Origin: an uncultured Alistipes sp. | GTDB taxonomy: Bacteria; Bacteroidota; Bacteroidia; Bacteroidales; Rikenellaceae | Reading direction: 5' to 3' | Length of the DNA stretch: 34,098 nucleotides | Assembly: GCA_904502005.1 (NCBI GenBank) | Contig: CAJGDC010000016.1 | Location: 1 to 34,098 of the forward strand | In this document: positions 16,031 through 24,177 of the stretch, piece after piece | Numbering within the stretch: position 1 is the first letter of the stretch | Layout: every line of letters begins with the position of its first letter | Notes under the pieces: model-generated | What the model was told of the DNA's origin: nothing | Seen by the model: the letters and a program-made list of their open reading frames with translations, nothing else | Databases searched by the model: none | Position numbers and translations under genes: made by a program

Positions 16031-17815
16031 TTACATTCTTTGTGGCACCTCAATGCCGAGTAACAACATAGCTGTACGGATAATGCGAGCCACCTGCGCT
16101 GCCAGTTGCAGGCGCATGCGCTTTGTAGTCTCACACTGCTCACGAAGAATTGAATGGTCGTGATAGTATCCGTTAAAGAGCTTACAGAGTTCGTATGTAT
16201 ATGCTGCAATCATTGACGGAGCAAACGCCTCAGCCGCTGCCTTAACGGTCTGTGGATAGTCACACAGAGTCTTGATAATCTCAATCTCCTCAGGTAGGAG
16301 TGTCGGATTTGCTATATTCTCAGAGTAGACAACACCCTGCTCCTCTGCCTTGCGAAGTACAGAGCAGATTCGTGCATGAGTGTACTGAATAAATGGACCA
16401 GTATTTCCATTAAAATCAATACTCTCGCGTGGATCAAAGAGCATAGTCTTCTTAGGATCTACCTTAAGAATGAAGTACTTGAGTGCTCCAAGACCAATCA
16501 TGCTACAAATTTTATCTGCCTCCTCATCTGTGCAGCCATCAAGTTTGCCAAGCTCTGCCGACATCTCACGAGCTGTAGCAACCATCTTCTCTACAAGGTC
16601 ATCTGCATCAACGACAGTACCCTCACGAGACTTCATCTTACCCTCTGGAAGCTCTACCATACCATAAGAGAGGTGGTAGATATCATCACTCCACTCATAG
16701 CCAAGTTTCTTAAGAACTAGCTTAAGTACCTGGAAGTGATAGTTCTGCTCATTACCAACAACGTATGTAATACCGTCAAGATTATTCTGTTCAAAACGCT
16801 GAAGAGCAGTACCAAGATCCTGAGTCATATAGACAGATGTTCCATCACCACGGAGAAGGAGTTTCTGATCAAGGCCGTCAGCTGTAAGGTCAATCCACAC
16901 AGAGCCATCCTCCTTGCGGAAGAAGATACCCTTCTCAAGTCCCTCAGCAACGATACTCTTACCGAGAAGATATGTTTGGCTCTCATAGTAGACCTTATCA
17001 AAATCAACGCCAAGAGTCTTGTATGTTACATCGAAGCCATCGTATACCCAGCCGTTCATCATCTCCCAAAGTGCACGAACATCTTCGTCCTTTGCCTCCC
17101 ATTTACGGAGCATATCCTGCGCCTCAAGAAGAATCTGCGCAGACTTCTTCGCCTCATCTTCAGACATTCCACCCGCCACAAGCTCAGCAATCTCAGCCTT
17201 GTAGTGCTTGTCAAACTCTACGTAGTAATCACCTACAAGGTGGTCACCCTTAATACCAGTGCTCTCAGGTGTAGCGCCATTACCATAACGCTGCCATGCA
17301 ACCATAGATTTACAGATATGAATACCACGGTCATTTACAAGGTTTGCCTTGATAACCTTGTGTCCGCTTGCTGCAAGAATCTGAGAAACTGAATAACCAA
17401 GCAAATTGTTACGAATGTGACCCAAGTGTAGTGGTTTATTTGTATTTGGAGATGAATACTCTACCATAATGGTCTTGCCAGTAGACTCTGCCTGACCATA
17501 ATTCTCAGTTGCGACAATATTATCAAAGCAACCCTTCCAGAACTCCGCCTTGAGCGAGATATTCAAAAAGCCCTTAATTACATTGTAACCACCAATCTGA
17601 TTGCAAGTTTCAAGTAGCTTCTCACCTATTTCGTTTGCAGTAGCCTCGGGAGACTTGCGTGCGAGCTTTACAAGTGGAAATGTAACGAGTGTAAAGTCAC
17701 CCTCAAACTCCTTACGAGTCTTCTGAATCTGGATATGCTGCAAGGTAACATCAGAGCCATAAAGGGACTGAGCAACTGAAAATAGTAATTCTGAAATGTA
17801 GTTGTCGATATTCAT
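16031..17815 (-). CDS. argS: Arginyl-tRNA synthetase
   Basis: This class I aminoacyl-tRNA synthetase charges tRNA-Arg. The 594 residues cover the N-terminal Add1 domain (about 1-105) and the Rossmann catalytic core with the HIGH-type H-L-G-H (130-133). The core continues through R-G-D-G-T-S-V-Y-M-T-Q-D (322-333) and a KMSK-type loop E-G-K-M-K-S-R (391-397). The C-terminal DALR anticodon-binding domain includes Q-Y-T-H-A-R and ends at residue 594. A -7 box lies 18 bases upstream of the ATG, so the promoter probably drives argS-obg and perhaps the genes downstream. Confidence 0.98.
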   Translation of the reverse strand: MNIDNYISELLFSVAQSLYGSDVTLQHIQIQKTRKEFEGDFTLVTFPLVKLARKSPEATANEIGEKLLETCNQIGGYNVIKGFLNISLKAEFWKGCFDNIVATENYGQAESTGKTIMVEYSSPNTNKPLHLGHIRNNLLGYSVSQILAASGHKVIKANLVNDRGIHICKSMVAWQRYGNGATPESTGIKGDHLVGDYYVEFDKHYKAEIAELVAGGMSEDEAKKSAQILLEAQDMLRKWEAKDEDVRALWEMMNGWVYDGFDVTYKTLGVDFDKVYYESQTYLLGKSIVAEGLEKGIFFRKEDGSVWIDLTADGLDQKLLLRGDGTSVYMTQDLGTALQRFEQNNLDGITYVVGNEQNYHFQVLKLVLKKLGYEWSDDIYHLSYGMVELPEGKMKSREGTVVDADDLVEKMVATAREMSAELGKLDGCTDEEADKICSMIGLGALKYFILKVDPKKTMLFDPRESIDFNGNTGPFIQYTHARICSVLRKAEEQGVVYSENIANPTLLPEEIEIIKTLCDYPQTVKAAAEAFAPSMIAAYTYELCKLFNGYYHDHSILREQCETTKRMRLQLAAQVARIIRTAMLLLGIEVPQRM

Positions 17816-17832
17816 AGTTGTAAAATTTTTTG

Positions 17833-17840
17833 CAAAGGTA
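17833..17840 (-). promoter_or_regulatory. -7 box upstream of argS
   Basis: The plus-strand CAAAGGTA reads TACCTTTG on the minus strand, matching TAnnTTTG. It ends 17 bases from the argS ATG, giving a very short 5' leader. Confidence 0.6.
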
Positions 17841-17854
17841 ATAATTTATATTGA

Positions 17855-18484
17855 TTAAACTCTCTTAACTCCCTTATATATGATAAATGCAAGCGATAAA
17901 ACTACCACAGCTATAATACAATAACCTATCTCGTGGCTATATTTAGTAACTGTTGCAATAAGCATATCCTCTGGCACTACAGACTCAAGGTAGTAGCCCA
18001 ATGTCGCAAGCACTCCATTCCACACCCCCGCACCAATTGCAGTATATAGTGCAAATTTTGCAATGTTCATCTTTGCCAGACCTGCAGGAATAGATATTAG
18101 CTGACGCACAGCCGGCACAAGGCGACCAATAAGTGTTGCAGCAACGCCATAGCGGATAAAGAACTCCTCAGCCTTGATAACTTTTTGCTCATCAAGCAGA
18201 CACATATGACCCAAACGACTATTAGCGAACTTATAGACAATTGGTTTACCCAACCATAGTGCCAAGAAGTAATTGATAAATGCCCCTATCAATGCTCCGA
18301 GTGTAGCAAAAACAACCACCAGCCAAACGTTAAGCTCACCAGTTGCTGCCGCTTTATAAGCCGCCGGAGGAACAACAACCTCACTTGGAAATGGTATAAA
18401 AGAGCTCTCTATAGCCATAAGCAAGGTTATAGTCCAATAGTTCAAATTCTCTAAACACCACTCAATAAATCCAACAGATTCCAT
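17855..18484 (-). CDS. DedA-family membrane protein
   Basis: The protein has 209 residues from the ATG at 18484; a TTG nine bases upstream is the alternative start. The DedA (SNARE-associated/VTT) pattern is clear: an N-terminal hydrophobic region with S-S-F-I-P-F-P-S-E-V-V and P-P-A-A-Y, then F-F-x-R-Y-G with G-R-L-V-P-A-V-R near the middle, G-A-G-V-W-N and a hydrophobic C-terminus. DedA proteins sit in the inner membrane and are linked to lipid-carrier (undecaprenyl phosphate or aminophospholipid) translocation and proton-motive-force homeostasis. A role with undecaprenyl phosphate would fit a glycan-producing cell but is not shown here. It lies upstream of argS with a 39-base gap that contains the argS -7 box. 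Confidence 0.92.
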   Translation of the reverse strand: MESVGFIEWCLENLNYWTITLLMAIESSFIPFPSEVVVPPAAYKAAATGELNVWLVVVFATLGALIGAFINYFLALWLGKPIVYKFANSRLGHMCLLDEQKVIKAEEFFIRYGVAATLIGRLVPAVRQLISIPAGLAKMNIAKFALYTAIGAGVWNGVLATLGYYLESVVPEDMLIATVTKYSHEIGYCIIAVVVLSLAFIIYKGVKRV

Positions 18485-18503
18485 AATTGACAATTTTTCG
18501 CTG

Positions 18504-18511
18504 CAAAGATA
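18504..18511 (-). promoter_or_regulatory. -7 box for the DedA gene
   Basis: The plus-strand CAAAGATA reads TATCTTTG on the minus strand and lies 19 bases upstream of the ATG at 18484. The upstream -33 region would fall across the -7 box of the divergent gene. Confidence 0.6.
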
Positions 18512-18532
18512 GTTAATATTTCCGATTTTTAC

Positions 18533-18540
18533 TACCTTTG
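18533..18540 (+). promoter_or_regulatory. -7 box for the NagX-like gene
   Basis: TACCTTTG matches TAnnTTTG and ends four bases before the ATG at 18545. Transcription would therefore begin at or within a few bases of the start codon, giving a nearly leaderless mRNA. No convincing -33 TTTG is visible. Confidence 0.5.
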
Positions 18541-18544
18541 TTCT

Positions 18545-19657
18545 ATGAACAAAATAGAGAATAACAAAAGATTACTCTCGCTTGATGCATTGCGAGGTTT
18601 TGACATGCTTTTTATCATGGGTTTGGCAGGTCTTATTACAAATCTTGCAGCCCTAACCCCCAACTGCGAAGTAGCAAGTTGGATTGCGCTACAGATGAAG
18701 CATGTAGCGTGGGATGGTTTTGCTCACCACGATACCATCTTTCCACTATTTCTATTCATTGCTGGTGTCAGCTTTCCATTTTCACTCGCAAAGCAGAGAG
18801 AGTATGGGCTAGATAATAGAGCTATCGTAGCAAAAATCATCCGCAGAGCAGTTATTCTCATTATTCTCGGCGTGCTCTATAACGGCTTTTTTAAGATGCA
18901 ATTTGATACCCTACGCTTTCCAAGTGTGCTAGGCAGAATTGGTATTGCATGGATGGGTGCAGCACTACTAACACTATATCTCAAGCCAAAAGTTCGTGCT
19001 ATAATCTGCGCAGCTATACTTGTCGGCTACTCACTTTTACTAACCATCCCTGCACCTGATGCTATGGGTGTAGATGTATGGACTAAAGAGGGAAACATTG
19101 CCGGATATATAGACCGACTACTGATGCCAAATCACATTCTTTGGCGCGGAGTGATGGACCCAGAGGGGCTATTGAGTAATCTACCGGCAGTTGTTACAGC
19201 TATGCTCGGAATCTTCACTGGTGAGTATCTTCTTAACAGTAACCATAGTGGCAAGCGCAAGGCTGCCACTATGGCCGTTTCTGCTGTTGTACTACTAATT
19301 GCCGCTGTAGGATGGAACTTCATCCAACCAATTAATAAGACTTTGTGGAGCAGCGCCTTCGTTCTTGCGGCTGGTGCATACTCACTCTTTATGCTCGCAC
19401 TATTCTACTACATCATTGACGTAAAAGGGTACAAGCGCTGGTGTTACTTTTTCAAAGTCGTTGGAGTAAACTCTATAACGATATATCTTGCCCAAAGATT
19501 TATCAAATTTGGAGATATATCTCGCTACTTTACAGCCGGCTTAGCATCACATCTACCAGATGGTTGGGGTCCTGTACTAATATCTATCGGTTATATTGCA
19601 GCCTGCTGGTTATTACTCTACTTCCTTGACCGCAAAGGGGTTTACTTAAAGGTATAA
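18545..19657 (+). CDS. NagX/DUF5009-type membrane acyltransferase (HGSNAT-like)
   Basis: This 370-residue integral membrane protein has about 10 hydrophobic segments. The N-terminal S-L-D-A-L-R-G-F-D-M (12-21) and the following H53-V-A-W-D-G and D63-T-I-F-P-L-F-L-F-I-A-G-V-S-F-P-F-S are signature elements of the family that includes heparan-alpha-glucosaminide N-acetyltransferase and bacterial NagX. His53 corresponds to the conserved His of that motif. These proteins transfer acetyl groups to amino sugars across a membrane. The bacterial substrate is not established. The gene is divergent from dedA and convergent with the peroxiredoxin gene, with a three-base gap between their stop codons. 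Confidence 0.87.
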   Translation: MNKIENNKRLLSLDALRGFDMLFIMGLAGLITNLAALTPNCEVASWIALQMKHVAWDGFAHHDTIFPLFLFIAGVSFPFSLAKQREYGLDNRAIVAKIIRRAVILIILGVLYNGFFKMQFDTLRFPSVLGRIGIAWMGAALLTLYLKPKVRAIICAAILVGYSLLLTIPAPDAMGVDVWTKEGNIAGYIDRLLMPNHILWRGVMDPEGLLSNLPAVVTAMLGIFTGEYLLNSNHSGKRKAATMAVSAVVLLIAAVGWNFIQPINKTLWSSAFVLAAGAYSLFMLALFYYIIDVKGYKRWCYFFKVVGVNSITIYLAQRFIKFGDISRYFTAGLASHLPDGWGPVLISIGYIAACWLLLYFLDRKGVYLKV

Positions 19658-19660
19658 ACT

Positions 19661-20110
19661 CTACAAGGCGAGAATTTGAGAGGCGTGGTTCTTAGTATCC
19701 ACCTTCTCAATTATATCAGTCAGCACACCCTGCTCATCGAAGATAAATGTTCGGCGCAGTACACCCATATATTTGCGTCCATACATACTCTTCTCACCCC
19801 ATGCCCCAAAATCTTGAAGCATCTGGGTTGATGTATCTGCAAGAAGCGTAAACGGAAGTTCATACTTGTCAATAAACTTGCGATGTGATGCGGCACTATC
19901 CTTACTCACGCCCACCACATTATACCCCTTAGCTACGAGAGCAGCATAATTATCCCTAAGACTACAAGCCTCTGCTGTACAGCCACTTGTATTATCTTTT
20001 GGATAGAAATATATGATTGTCTTACGACCGAGCAATTGCTCCGAAGTGACGACTTCTCCATCCTGATTTATAACCTCAAAATGAGGCATTTTATCTCCAA
20101 TTTTTAGCAT
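19661..20110 (-). CDS. bcp: Thioredoxin-dependent peroxiredoxin (BCP/PrxQ)
   Basis: The protein has 149 residues from the ATG at 20110. A TTG-initiated form nine residues longer is less likely because the M-L-K-I-G-D start aligns with the family N-terminus. The peroxidatic cysteine is C44 and the resolving cysteine C49 (T-S-G-C-T-A-E-A-C), the five-residue spacing of atypical 2-Cys BCP/PrxQ enzymes. It reduces hydrogen peroxide and organic peroxides using thioredoxin. The gene lies 60 bases downstream of mscL behind a hairpin at 20126-20151, so it may have its own promoter or depend on read-through. Confidence 0.95.
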   Translation of the reverse strand: MLKIGDKMPHFEVINQDGEVVTSEQLLGRKTIIYFYPKDNTSGCTAEACSLRDNYAALVAKGYNVVGVSKDSAASHRKFIDKYELPFTLLADTSTQMLQDFGAWGEKSMYGRKYMGVLRRTFIFDEQGVLTDIIEKVDTKNHASQILAL

Positions 20111-20125
20111 ATCAAAAGAATATAA

Positions 20126-20151
20126 AGCACCTCCCAAAAGTGAGAGGTGCT
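20126..20151 (-). terminator. Hairpin downstream of mscL
   Basis: An 8-bp stem (agcacctc at 20126-20133 and gaggtgct at 20144-20151) closes a 10-base loop 19 bases beyond the mscL stop. On the minus strand it is followed by TTTATATTCTTTT, a broken T tract, so it is probably a partial terminator. Confidence 0.6.
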
Positions 20152-20170
20152 CAAAGTAATATAAACGAAT

Positions 20171-20602
20171 TTATTTCTTCTGCTCCTTAAGAAGGTCACG
20201 AATCTCAGTAAGCAGTAGCTCCTCCTTTGTTGGTGCTGGTGGAGCAGGTGCAGGAGCTGGTTTTGCCTCCTCCTTCTTCATCAGCTTGTTCATAACCTTC
20301 ACCATCATAAAGACACAGAATGCAAGGATAGTAAAGTCAACAACCTGCTGAATAAATGCGCCATAGTTCCAAGTAACTGCAGGAGCAATCTCCGCACCAC
20401 CCTCTACAACGGCCTTCTTAATTACCAACTTAAGGTTAGTAAAATCTACACCACCTACTAAAAGTCCGATAGGAGGCATAATAACATCATTAACCAAAGA
20501 GGTAACAATCTTACCGAATGCGCCACCGATGATTACACCGACAGCCATATCCATCACATTACCTTTGAGGGCGAATGCCTTAAATTCCTTCAAAAATCCC
20601 AT
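20171..20602 (-). CDS. mscL: Large-conductance mechanosensitive channel
   Basis: MscL releases solutes during hypo-osmotic shock in the inner membrane. The 143-residue protein carries the TM1 signature K-G-N-V-M-D-M-A-V-G-V-I-I-G-G-A-F-G-K-I-V (13-33) and I-M-P-P-I-G. TM2 lies near residues 83-105. A cytoplasmic tail has an Ala/Pro-rich hinge (A-P-A-P-A-P-P-A-P) and a final amphipathic helix. Only 21 bases separate it from the upstream carboxyltransferase gene, so the two are probably co-transcribed. Confidence 0.97.
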   Translation of the reverse strand: MGFLKEFKAFALKGNVMDMAVGVIIGGAFGKIVTSLVNDVIMPPIGLLVGGVDFTNLKLVIKKAVVEGGAEIAPAVTWNYGAFIQQVVDFTILAFCVFMMVKVMNKLMKKEEAKPAPAPAPPAPTKEELLLTEIRDLLKEQKK

Positions 20603-20623
20603 AATAGTTTGGCTTTATAGTTA

Positions 20624-22741
20624 TTAACCAATAATCATAATTACTGCATCAGTTGCAATATTGTCACCCTCTGCAACAAGAATCTGCTGCACTGTACCTG
20701 AGTAGTCAGATGTGATAGAGTTCTCCATCTTCATAGCCTCAAGGGTAGCAACCTCCTGACCTGCAGATACTGCATCACCAACCTTTACAGCAAGTGAAAT
20801 TACACGACCTGGTAGTGGAGCTGTAATCTTATTACCCACAACTGCAGCCTTAGGAGCAGCAGCTGGTGCAGCAACTGGAGCAGCCTCGCCAATCTCAAGT
20901 ATAATTGCATCTGATGCCACATTGTCACCAACAGCAACAAGAATCTGCTTTACAACGCCACCAAAGTCTGCTGTGATTGAGTTCTCCATCTTCATTGCCT
21001 CAAGAACAACAACCTCCTGACCTGGAGTAACAGTGTCACCAACATTTACCTTGATATCAATAACCTTACCTGGCAGCGGAGCAACGATAGTCTTACCGGT
21101 AATAGGTTGCTTAACATCTGCAGCAGCAGGTGCATCCTGAGCAGCAGGAGCAGAAGCAGCAACAGATGCCTCATAAGCCTTCTTCTTAAGATTTGTCAAG
21201 TATGGTTTAGCAACAAGTGGGAAGAGCTCGAGCAAAAGTACCTCCTTCTCGTTCTCAGCAAGCTTAACGCCACCAGCCTCAGCGAGCTCTGGATTTGGTT
21301 GCTGCTGATACTTAGAGATGTCATATGGAGTCTCCTCTCGTACTCCGCAAATCTGAAGACGGAACTCTGGGTCGATAGCCACAGGAGTCTTACCATACTC
21401 ACCCTTTACAAGGTTCACAAACTGGTTATTCTTTGTCTGATACATTGGACGACCAGCCTTCTCATCAAGAGCACAGTTTACAGCCTGAGCGCCGACAATC
21501 TGAGAGGTTGGAGTTACAAGTGGTGGCAGACCTGCAGAGAGACGAACTGTTGGGATAAGCTCCATAGCGCGCGGCATAATATCCTCAGACTTAAGAGCCT
21601 GAAGCTGCGCAACCATATTTGAGTACATACCTCCAGGAATCTCTGCCTCCTGAACAAGCTTGTTTGGAGCAGGGAAACCAAAGTATGCCTCAATAGCCTG
21701 AGCAGCAGCAAGCAGAGTAACAAAATCATCACTCTGAGCAGCCTTAACTGCGCGATTAAGCTCCGCCTCAACCTCAGCAGGAACTGCATCTACAAGCGGA
21801 TTGAATGGTTTATGAGCTGGCTTATCTGCGCCAAATGCAGAGATGTTGAGCTCTGAGCGGATATCCTTCAACTGCTCGTTAATCTTAGCAACAGCCTCCA
21901 TATTTACACCCAAATCGATACCAAGCTTCTGGCAGAAGAGGTATACCAACTCGAGCGCTGGAGCACCTGGGCCACCACCAAACCACCAACAGTTTGTATC
22001 AACAACATCTACACCTGCAGCGATAGCGGCATATACAGATGCAAGACCATAACCTGGAGTACAGTGTGTATGGAAATCAATTGGAATAGATACTGCAGCC
22101 TTAATCTTCTTAATGAGGGTACTTACACGCTGTGGAGGAATAAGACCAGACATATCCTTGATGGTAATCATATCTGCACCAAGAGCAGCCAACTCCTTAG
22201 CCTTGTTTACAAAATAGTCATCTGTAAATACAAGGTCAGGATTCTTCTTACCACGGAGTTTATCCCAGAAGCTGAGCTTTGGATACTTAGGATCAACAGT
22301 GTAACAAACTGCGCAGTCTGCAATACCGCCGTACTTCTTTACATATTTGATTGTAGACTTAACATTGTTCACGTCGTTCAGACAGTCGAAGATACGCATG
22401 ATACCAAGACCACTCTCAATAGAGTTACGACAGAAACCCTCGATAATCTCATCAGTGTATGGAGCATAACCAAAGAGGTTACGACCACGAGAGAGTGCTG
22501 TAAGCTTTGATACATCTCCAACAGCCGCCTTAATACTCTCCAAACGAGTCCATGGGTTCTCACCCAAATAACGCATTACAGAGTCAGGCACTGCACCGCC
22601 CCAAACCTCCATTGCAAAGAAGTGAGCATCTTTGTAAAATGGCAAGCAGCGCTCAACCTGAGCCTGTGTCATACGGGTTGCGAAAGATGATTGCTGACCA
22701 TCTCGCAAAGTTAAATCCCTAATTTTCAATACTTTAGCCAT
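20624..22741 (-). CDS. Biotin-dependent carboxyltransferase (oxaloacetate decarboxylase alpha / pyruvate carboxylase B type) with two biotinyl domains
   Basis: This protein of 705 residues opens with an HMGL-like TIM-barrel carboxyltransferase domain (about 5-280): L-R-D-G-Q-Q-S (12-18), the carboxylated-Lys candidate K195 in I-K-D-M-S-G-L and the metal-binding H224/H226 in D-F-H-T-H-C-T-P-G. A PYC_OADA conserved domain follows (about 300-510). An Ala/Pro linker then leads to two biotinyl/lipoyl domains in tandem, each with the biotin motif E-A-M-K-M-E-N-S-I-T, giving attachment lysines K584 and K671. Members of this family usually have one such domain. It either transfers CO2 between biotin and pyruvate or decarboxylates oxaloacetate. 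The partner subunits (biotin carboxylase, or sodium-pump beta and gamma) are not in the window, so the reaction direction is open. Confidence 0.92.
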   Translation of the reverse strand: MAKVLKIRDLTLRDGQQSSFATRMTQAQVERCLPFYKDAHFFAMEVWGGAVPDSVMRYLGENPWTRLESIKAAVGDVSKLTALSRGRNLFGYAPYTDEIIEGFCRNSIESGLGIMRIFDCLNDVNNVKSTIKYVKKYGGIADCAVCYTVDPKYPKLSFWDKLRGKKNPDLVFTDDYFVNKAKELAALGADMITIKDMSGLIPPQRVSTLIKKIKAAVSIPIDFHTHCTPGYGLASVYAAIAAGVDVVDTNCWWFGGGPGAPALELVYLFCQKLGIDLGVNMEAVAKINEQLKDIRSELNISAFGADKPAHKPFNPLVDAVPAEVEAELNRAVKAAQSDDFVTLLAAAQAIEAYFGFPAPNKLVQEAEIPGGMYSNMVAQLQALKSEDIMPRAMELIPTVRLSAGLPPLVTPTSQIVGAQAVNCALDEKAGRPMYQTKNNQFVNLVKGEYGKTPVAIDPEFRLQICGVREETPYDISKYQQQPNPELAEAGGVKLAENEKEVLLLELFPLVAKPYLTNLKKKAYEASVAASAPAAQDAPAAADVKQPITGKTIVAPLPGKVIDIKVNVGDTVTPGQEVVVLEAMKMENSITADFGGVVKQILVAVGDNVASDAIILEIGEAAPVAAPAAAPKAAVVGNKITAPLPGRVISLAVKVGDAVSAGQEVATLEAMKMENSITSDYSGTVQQILVAEGDNIATDAVIMIIG

Positions 22742-22795
22742 AGTTTTAGGTTTTATTAGTTATGTTAAAAATATCTTACTGTGTTAATCAACTAA

Positions 22796-22825
22796 CAAAG
22801 ATAGCAAATTTTGTGGATTTTTCAA
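22796..22825 (-). promoter_or_regulatory. Promoter of the carboxyltransferase-mscL operon
   Basis: The -7 box TATCTTTG (minus strand, 22796-22803) and a TTG -33 candidate (22823-22825) are separated by 19 bases. The leader to the ATG at 22741 is about 50 bases. Confidence 0.65.
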
Positions 22826-22836
22826 CAATTTTAATG

Positions 22837-22871
22837 AAAAAAGTGACATTTTTTCTCAAAATGCCACTTTT
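22837..22871 (-). terminator. Terminator after the antiporter gene
   Basis: A 7-bp AAAAGTG/CACTTTT stem, one A-C mismatch and six further pairs close a 5-base loop. On the minus strand the hairpin ends in six T. It lies 18 bases beyond the antiporter stop and directly before the carboxyltransferase promoter. Confidence 0.8.
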
Positions 22872-22889
22872 AATCAAATTCAAGAACTT

Positions 22890-24056
22890 TTAATCACGAT
22901 AACTATTGATAGCCAATCGCTTAACGATAAGCACAAATCCACCAGTAAGTATAAGATTCAGCACAAGCGTCAATACAGATATTAGCAGTGCCGCGCCACC
23001 GATATTATAACCCAATGCAATAAATATCACGCCAGCTCCCACCTCTCCACGGGTAAACATTCCGATAGAGAGTGCAAGTCGCTCTTTAATTGAGTGGTTA
23101 CGATAGAATAACATAGGCACCAGCTTACCAATATTTGAAAGCACAGAAACCGCAACTACATGGAGAGCAATAACACCCCAGGATGGCATAGGCTGAGAGG
23201 CCATAATGCTATTTCCGGCACTATTTACACTTGCGCTAATTTGAGGCATACTCATACCAACAAGCAGCATAAAGAGTAGTGAGATTGCTGTTGTTATTGC
23301 CTCATCGCTCTTAGATTCGCTATGTTCGCGTTTAATAACCATACCAAGCACAAAAGCTGGAAGCAGGACCTCAATATGCAGAGCATCATCATGACCAAAC
23401 ATATGCTCTGTCACGACATAAATAACATGCGTAAGACCGAATACTACAATGGCATATATCATTATTGCCCACCACTCCTGACGCATCTTAAACGCAGACA
23501 TCTTTTGCCAGCCGAAATAGAGCAAACCAATAACAACAAATAATATGACTCCCATCTGCCAATGCAATCCAATCATTGCTATCTGCAACGGAATCATTAG
23601 CAGAATTGTATCAAGGTCATCGAAGATTGCAAGCACCTGAATCTTGCGGTAGATCCAACGTTGCTGTAGACCTAAAGCGGCAAGCATAGAGAATAGAATA
23701 CCCGCCGAAGTAGGCGCCGCAAAACGGCTTAGTAGCAGAGTCTCCTTCCACGCATCGCCACTGGTCCAAAACTCTGGTGGCAACAAGAAGAAGATGTAAT
23801 ATACCGCAATAAGTATCCACGGAGCAGCCGCAGCGAGCATAGCCACGCAGTAGTCCTTGACATAGCTACCCACATTGCTCTTATCGAGCTCAAACTCGCG
23901 ACCCACATTTATCATAATAAAGGCGAGGCAGGTACCAAGAAGCATATACACTGCATCCGAAAGTGGCGCATATCCCTCACCCATCACCCCGGGTAGCGTC
24001 TGCGACAATACAAGTCCCAGAATTAGCATCAACGAAAAAGATAGTACTTTCTTCAT
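22890..24056 (-). CDS. Cation/proton antiporter (CPA superfamily)
   Basis: This 388-residue membrane protein has about 11-12 hydrophobic segments. The key motif is F-D-D-L-D-T at residues 145-150, whose paired acidic residues fit the ion-binding site of sodium/proton antiporters. The C-terminal M-F-T-R-G-E-V-G-A-G-V-I-F resembles the CPA segment that carries a conserved Arg or Lys. An N-terminal lipid-facing helix precedes L-P-G-V-M-G. It probably exchanges Na+ or K+ for protons. The ion and direction are not decided by sequence. A full -33/-7 promoter precedes it and a hairpin terminator follows, so it is monocistronic. Confidence 0.87.
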   Translation of the reverse strand: MKKVLSFSLMLILGLVLSQTLPGVMGEGYAPLSDAVYMLLGTCLAFIMINVGREFELDKSNVGSYVKDYCVAMLAAAAPWILIAVYYIFFLLPPEFWTSGDAWKETLLLSRFAAPTSAGILFSMLAALGLQQRWIYRKIQVLAIFDDLDTILLMIPLQIAMIGLHWQMGVILFVVIGLLYFGWQKMSAFKMRQEWWAIMIYAIVVFGLTHVIYVVTEHMFGHDDALHIEVLLPAFVLGMVIKREHSESKSDEAITTAISLLFMLLVGMSMPQISASVNSAGNSIMASQPMPSWGVIALHVVAVSVLSNIGKLVPMLFYRNHSIKERLALSIGMFTRGEVGAGVIFIALGYNIGGAALLISVLTLVLNLILTGGFVLIVKRLAINSYRD

Positions 24057-24076
24057 TCAAATTAGGTTTTAGATTA

Positions 24077-24107
24077 CAAAGATAGCAAATCCTTTCAATA
24101 TTCCAAA
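24077..24107 (-). promoter_or_regulatory. Promoter of the antiporter gene
   Basis: On the minus strand TTTG (24104-24107) and TATCTTTG (24077-24084) are spaced by 19 bases. The -7 box lies 20 bases upstream of the ATG at 24056. Confidence 0.75.
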
Positions 24108-24125
24108 ACTTCAAAAAAATTACAC

Positions 24126-24157
24126 AAAAAAAGGTTGCATCAACAATGCAACCTTTT
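24126..24157 (-). terminator. Terminator after the GH3 gene
   Basis: A perfect 12-bp stem (aaaaggttgcat at 24129-24140 and atgcaacctttt at 24146-24157) with a 5-base loop continues into a run of T on the minus strand. It starts 20 bases beyond the stop codon at 24178. Confidence 0.9.
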
Positions 24158-24177
24158 GTCATACTTAATCTTAACAT

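Noticed and set aside
16736..17392. 218-codon plus-strand open frame inside argS
   Set aside because: It lies wholly antisense to argS, whose motifs are intact, and its product shows no recognisable domain or composition of a real protein.
20111..20137. Nine-residue extension of the peroxiredoxin from a TTG
   Set aside because: The extension crosses the hairpin downstream of mscL and the family begins at M-L-K-I-G-D.
22064..22510. 148-codon plus-strand open frame inside the carboxyltransferase gene
   Set aside because: Antisense to a clear enzyme domain, with no promoter and atypical composition.
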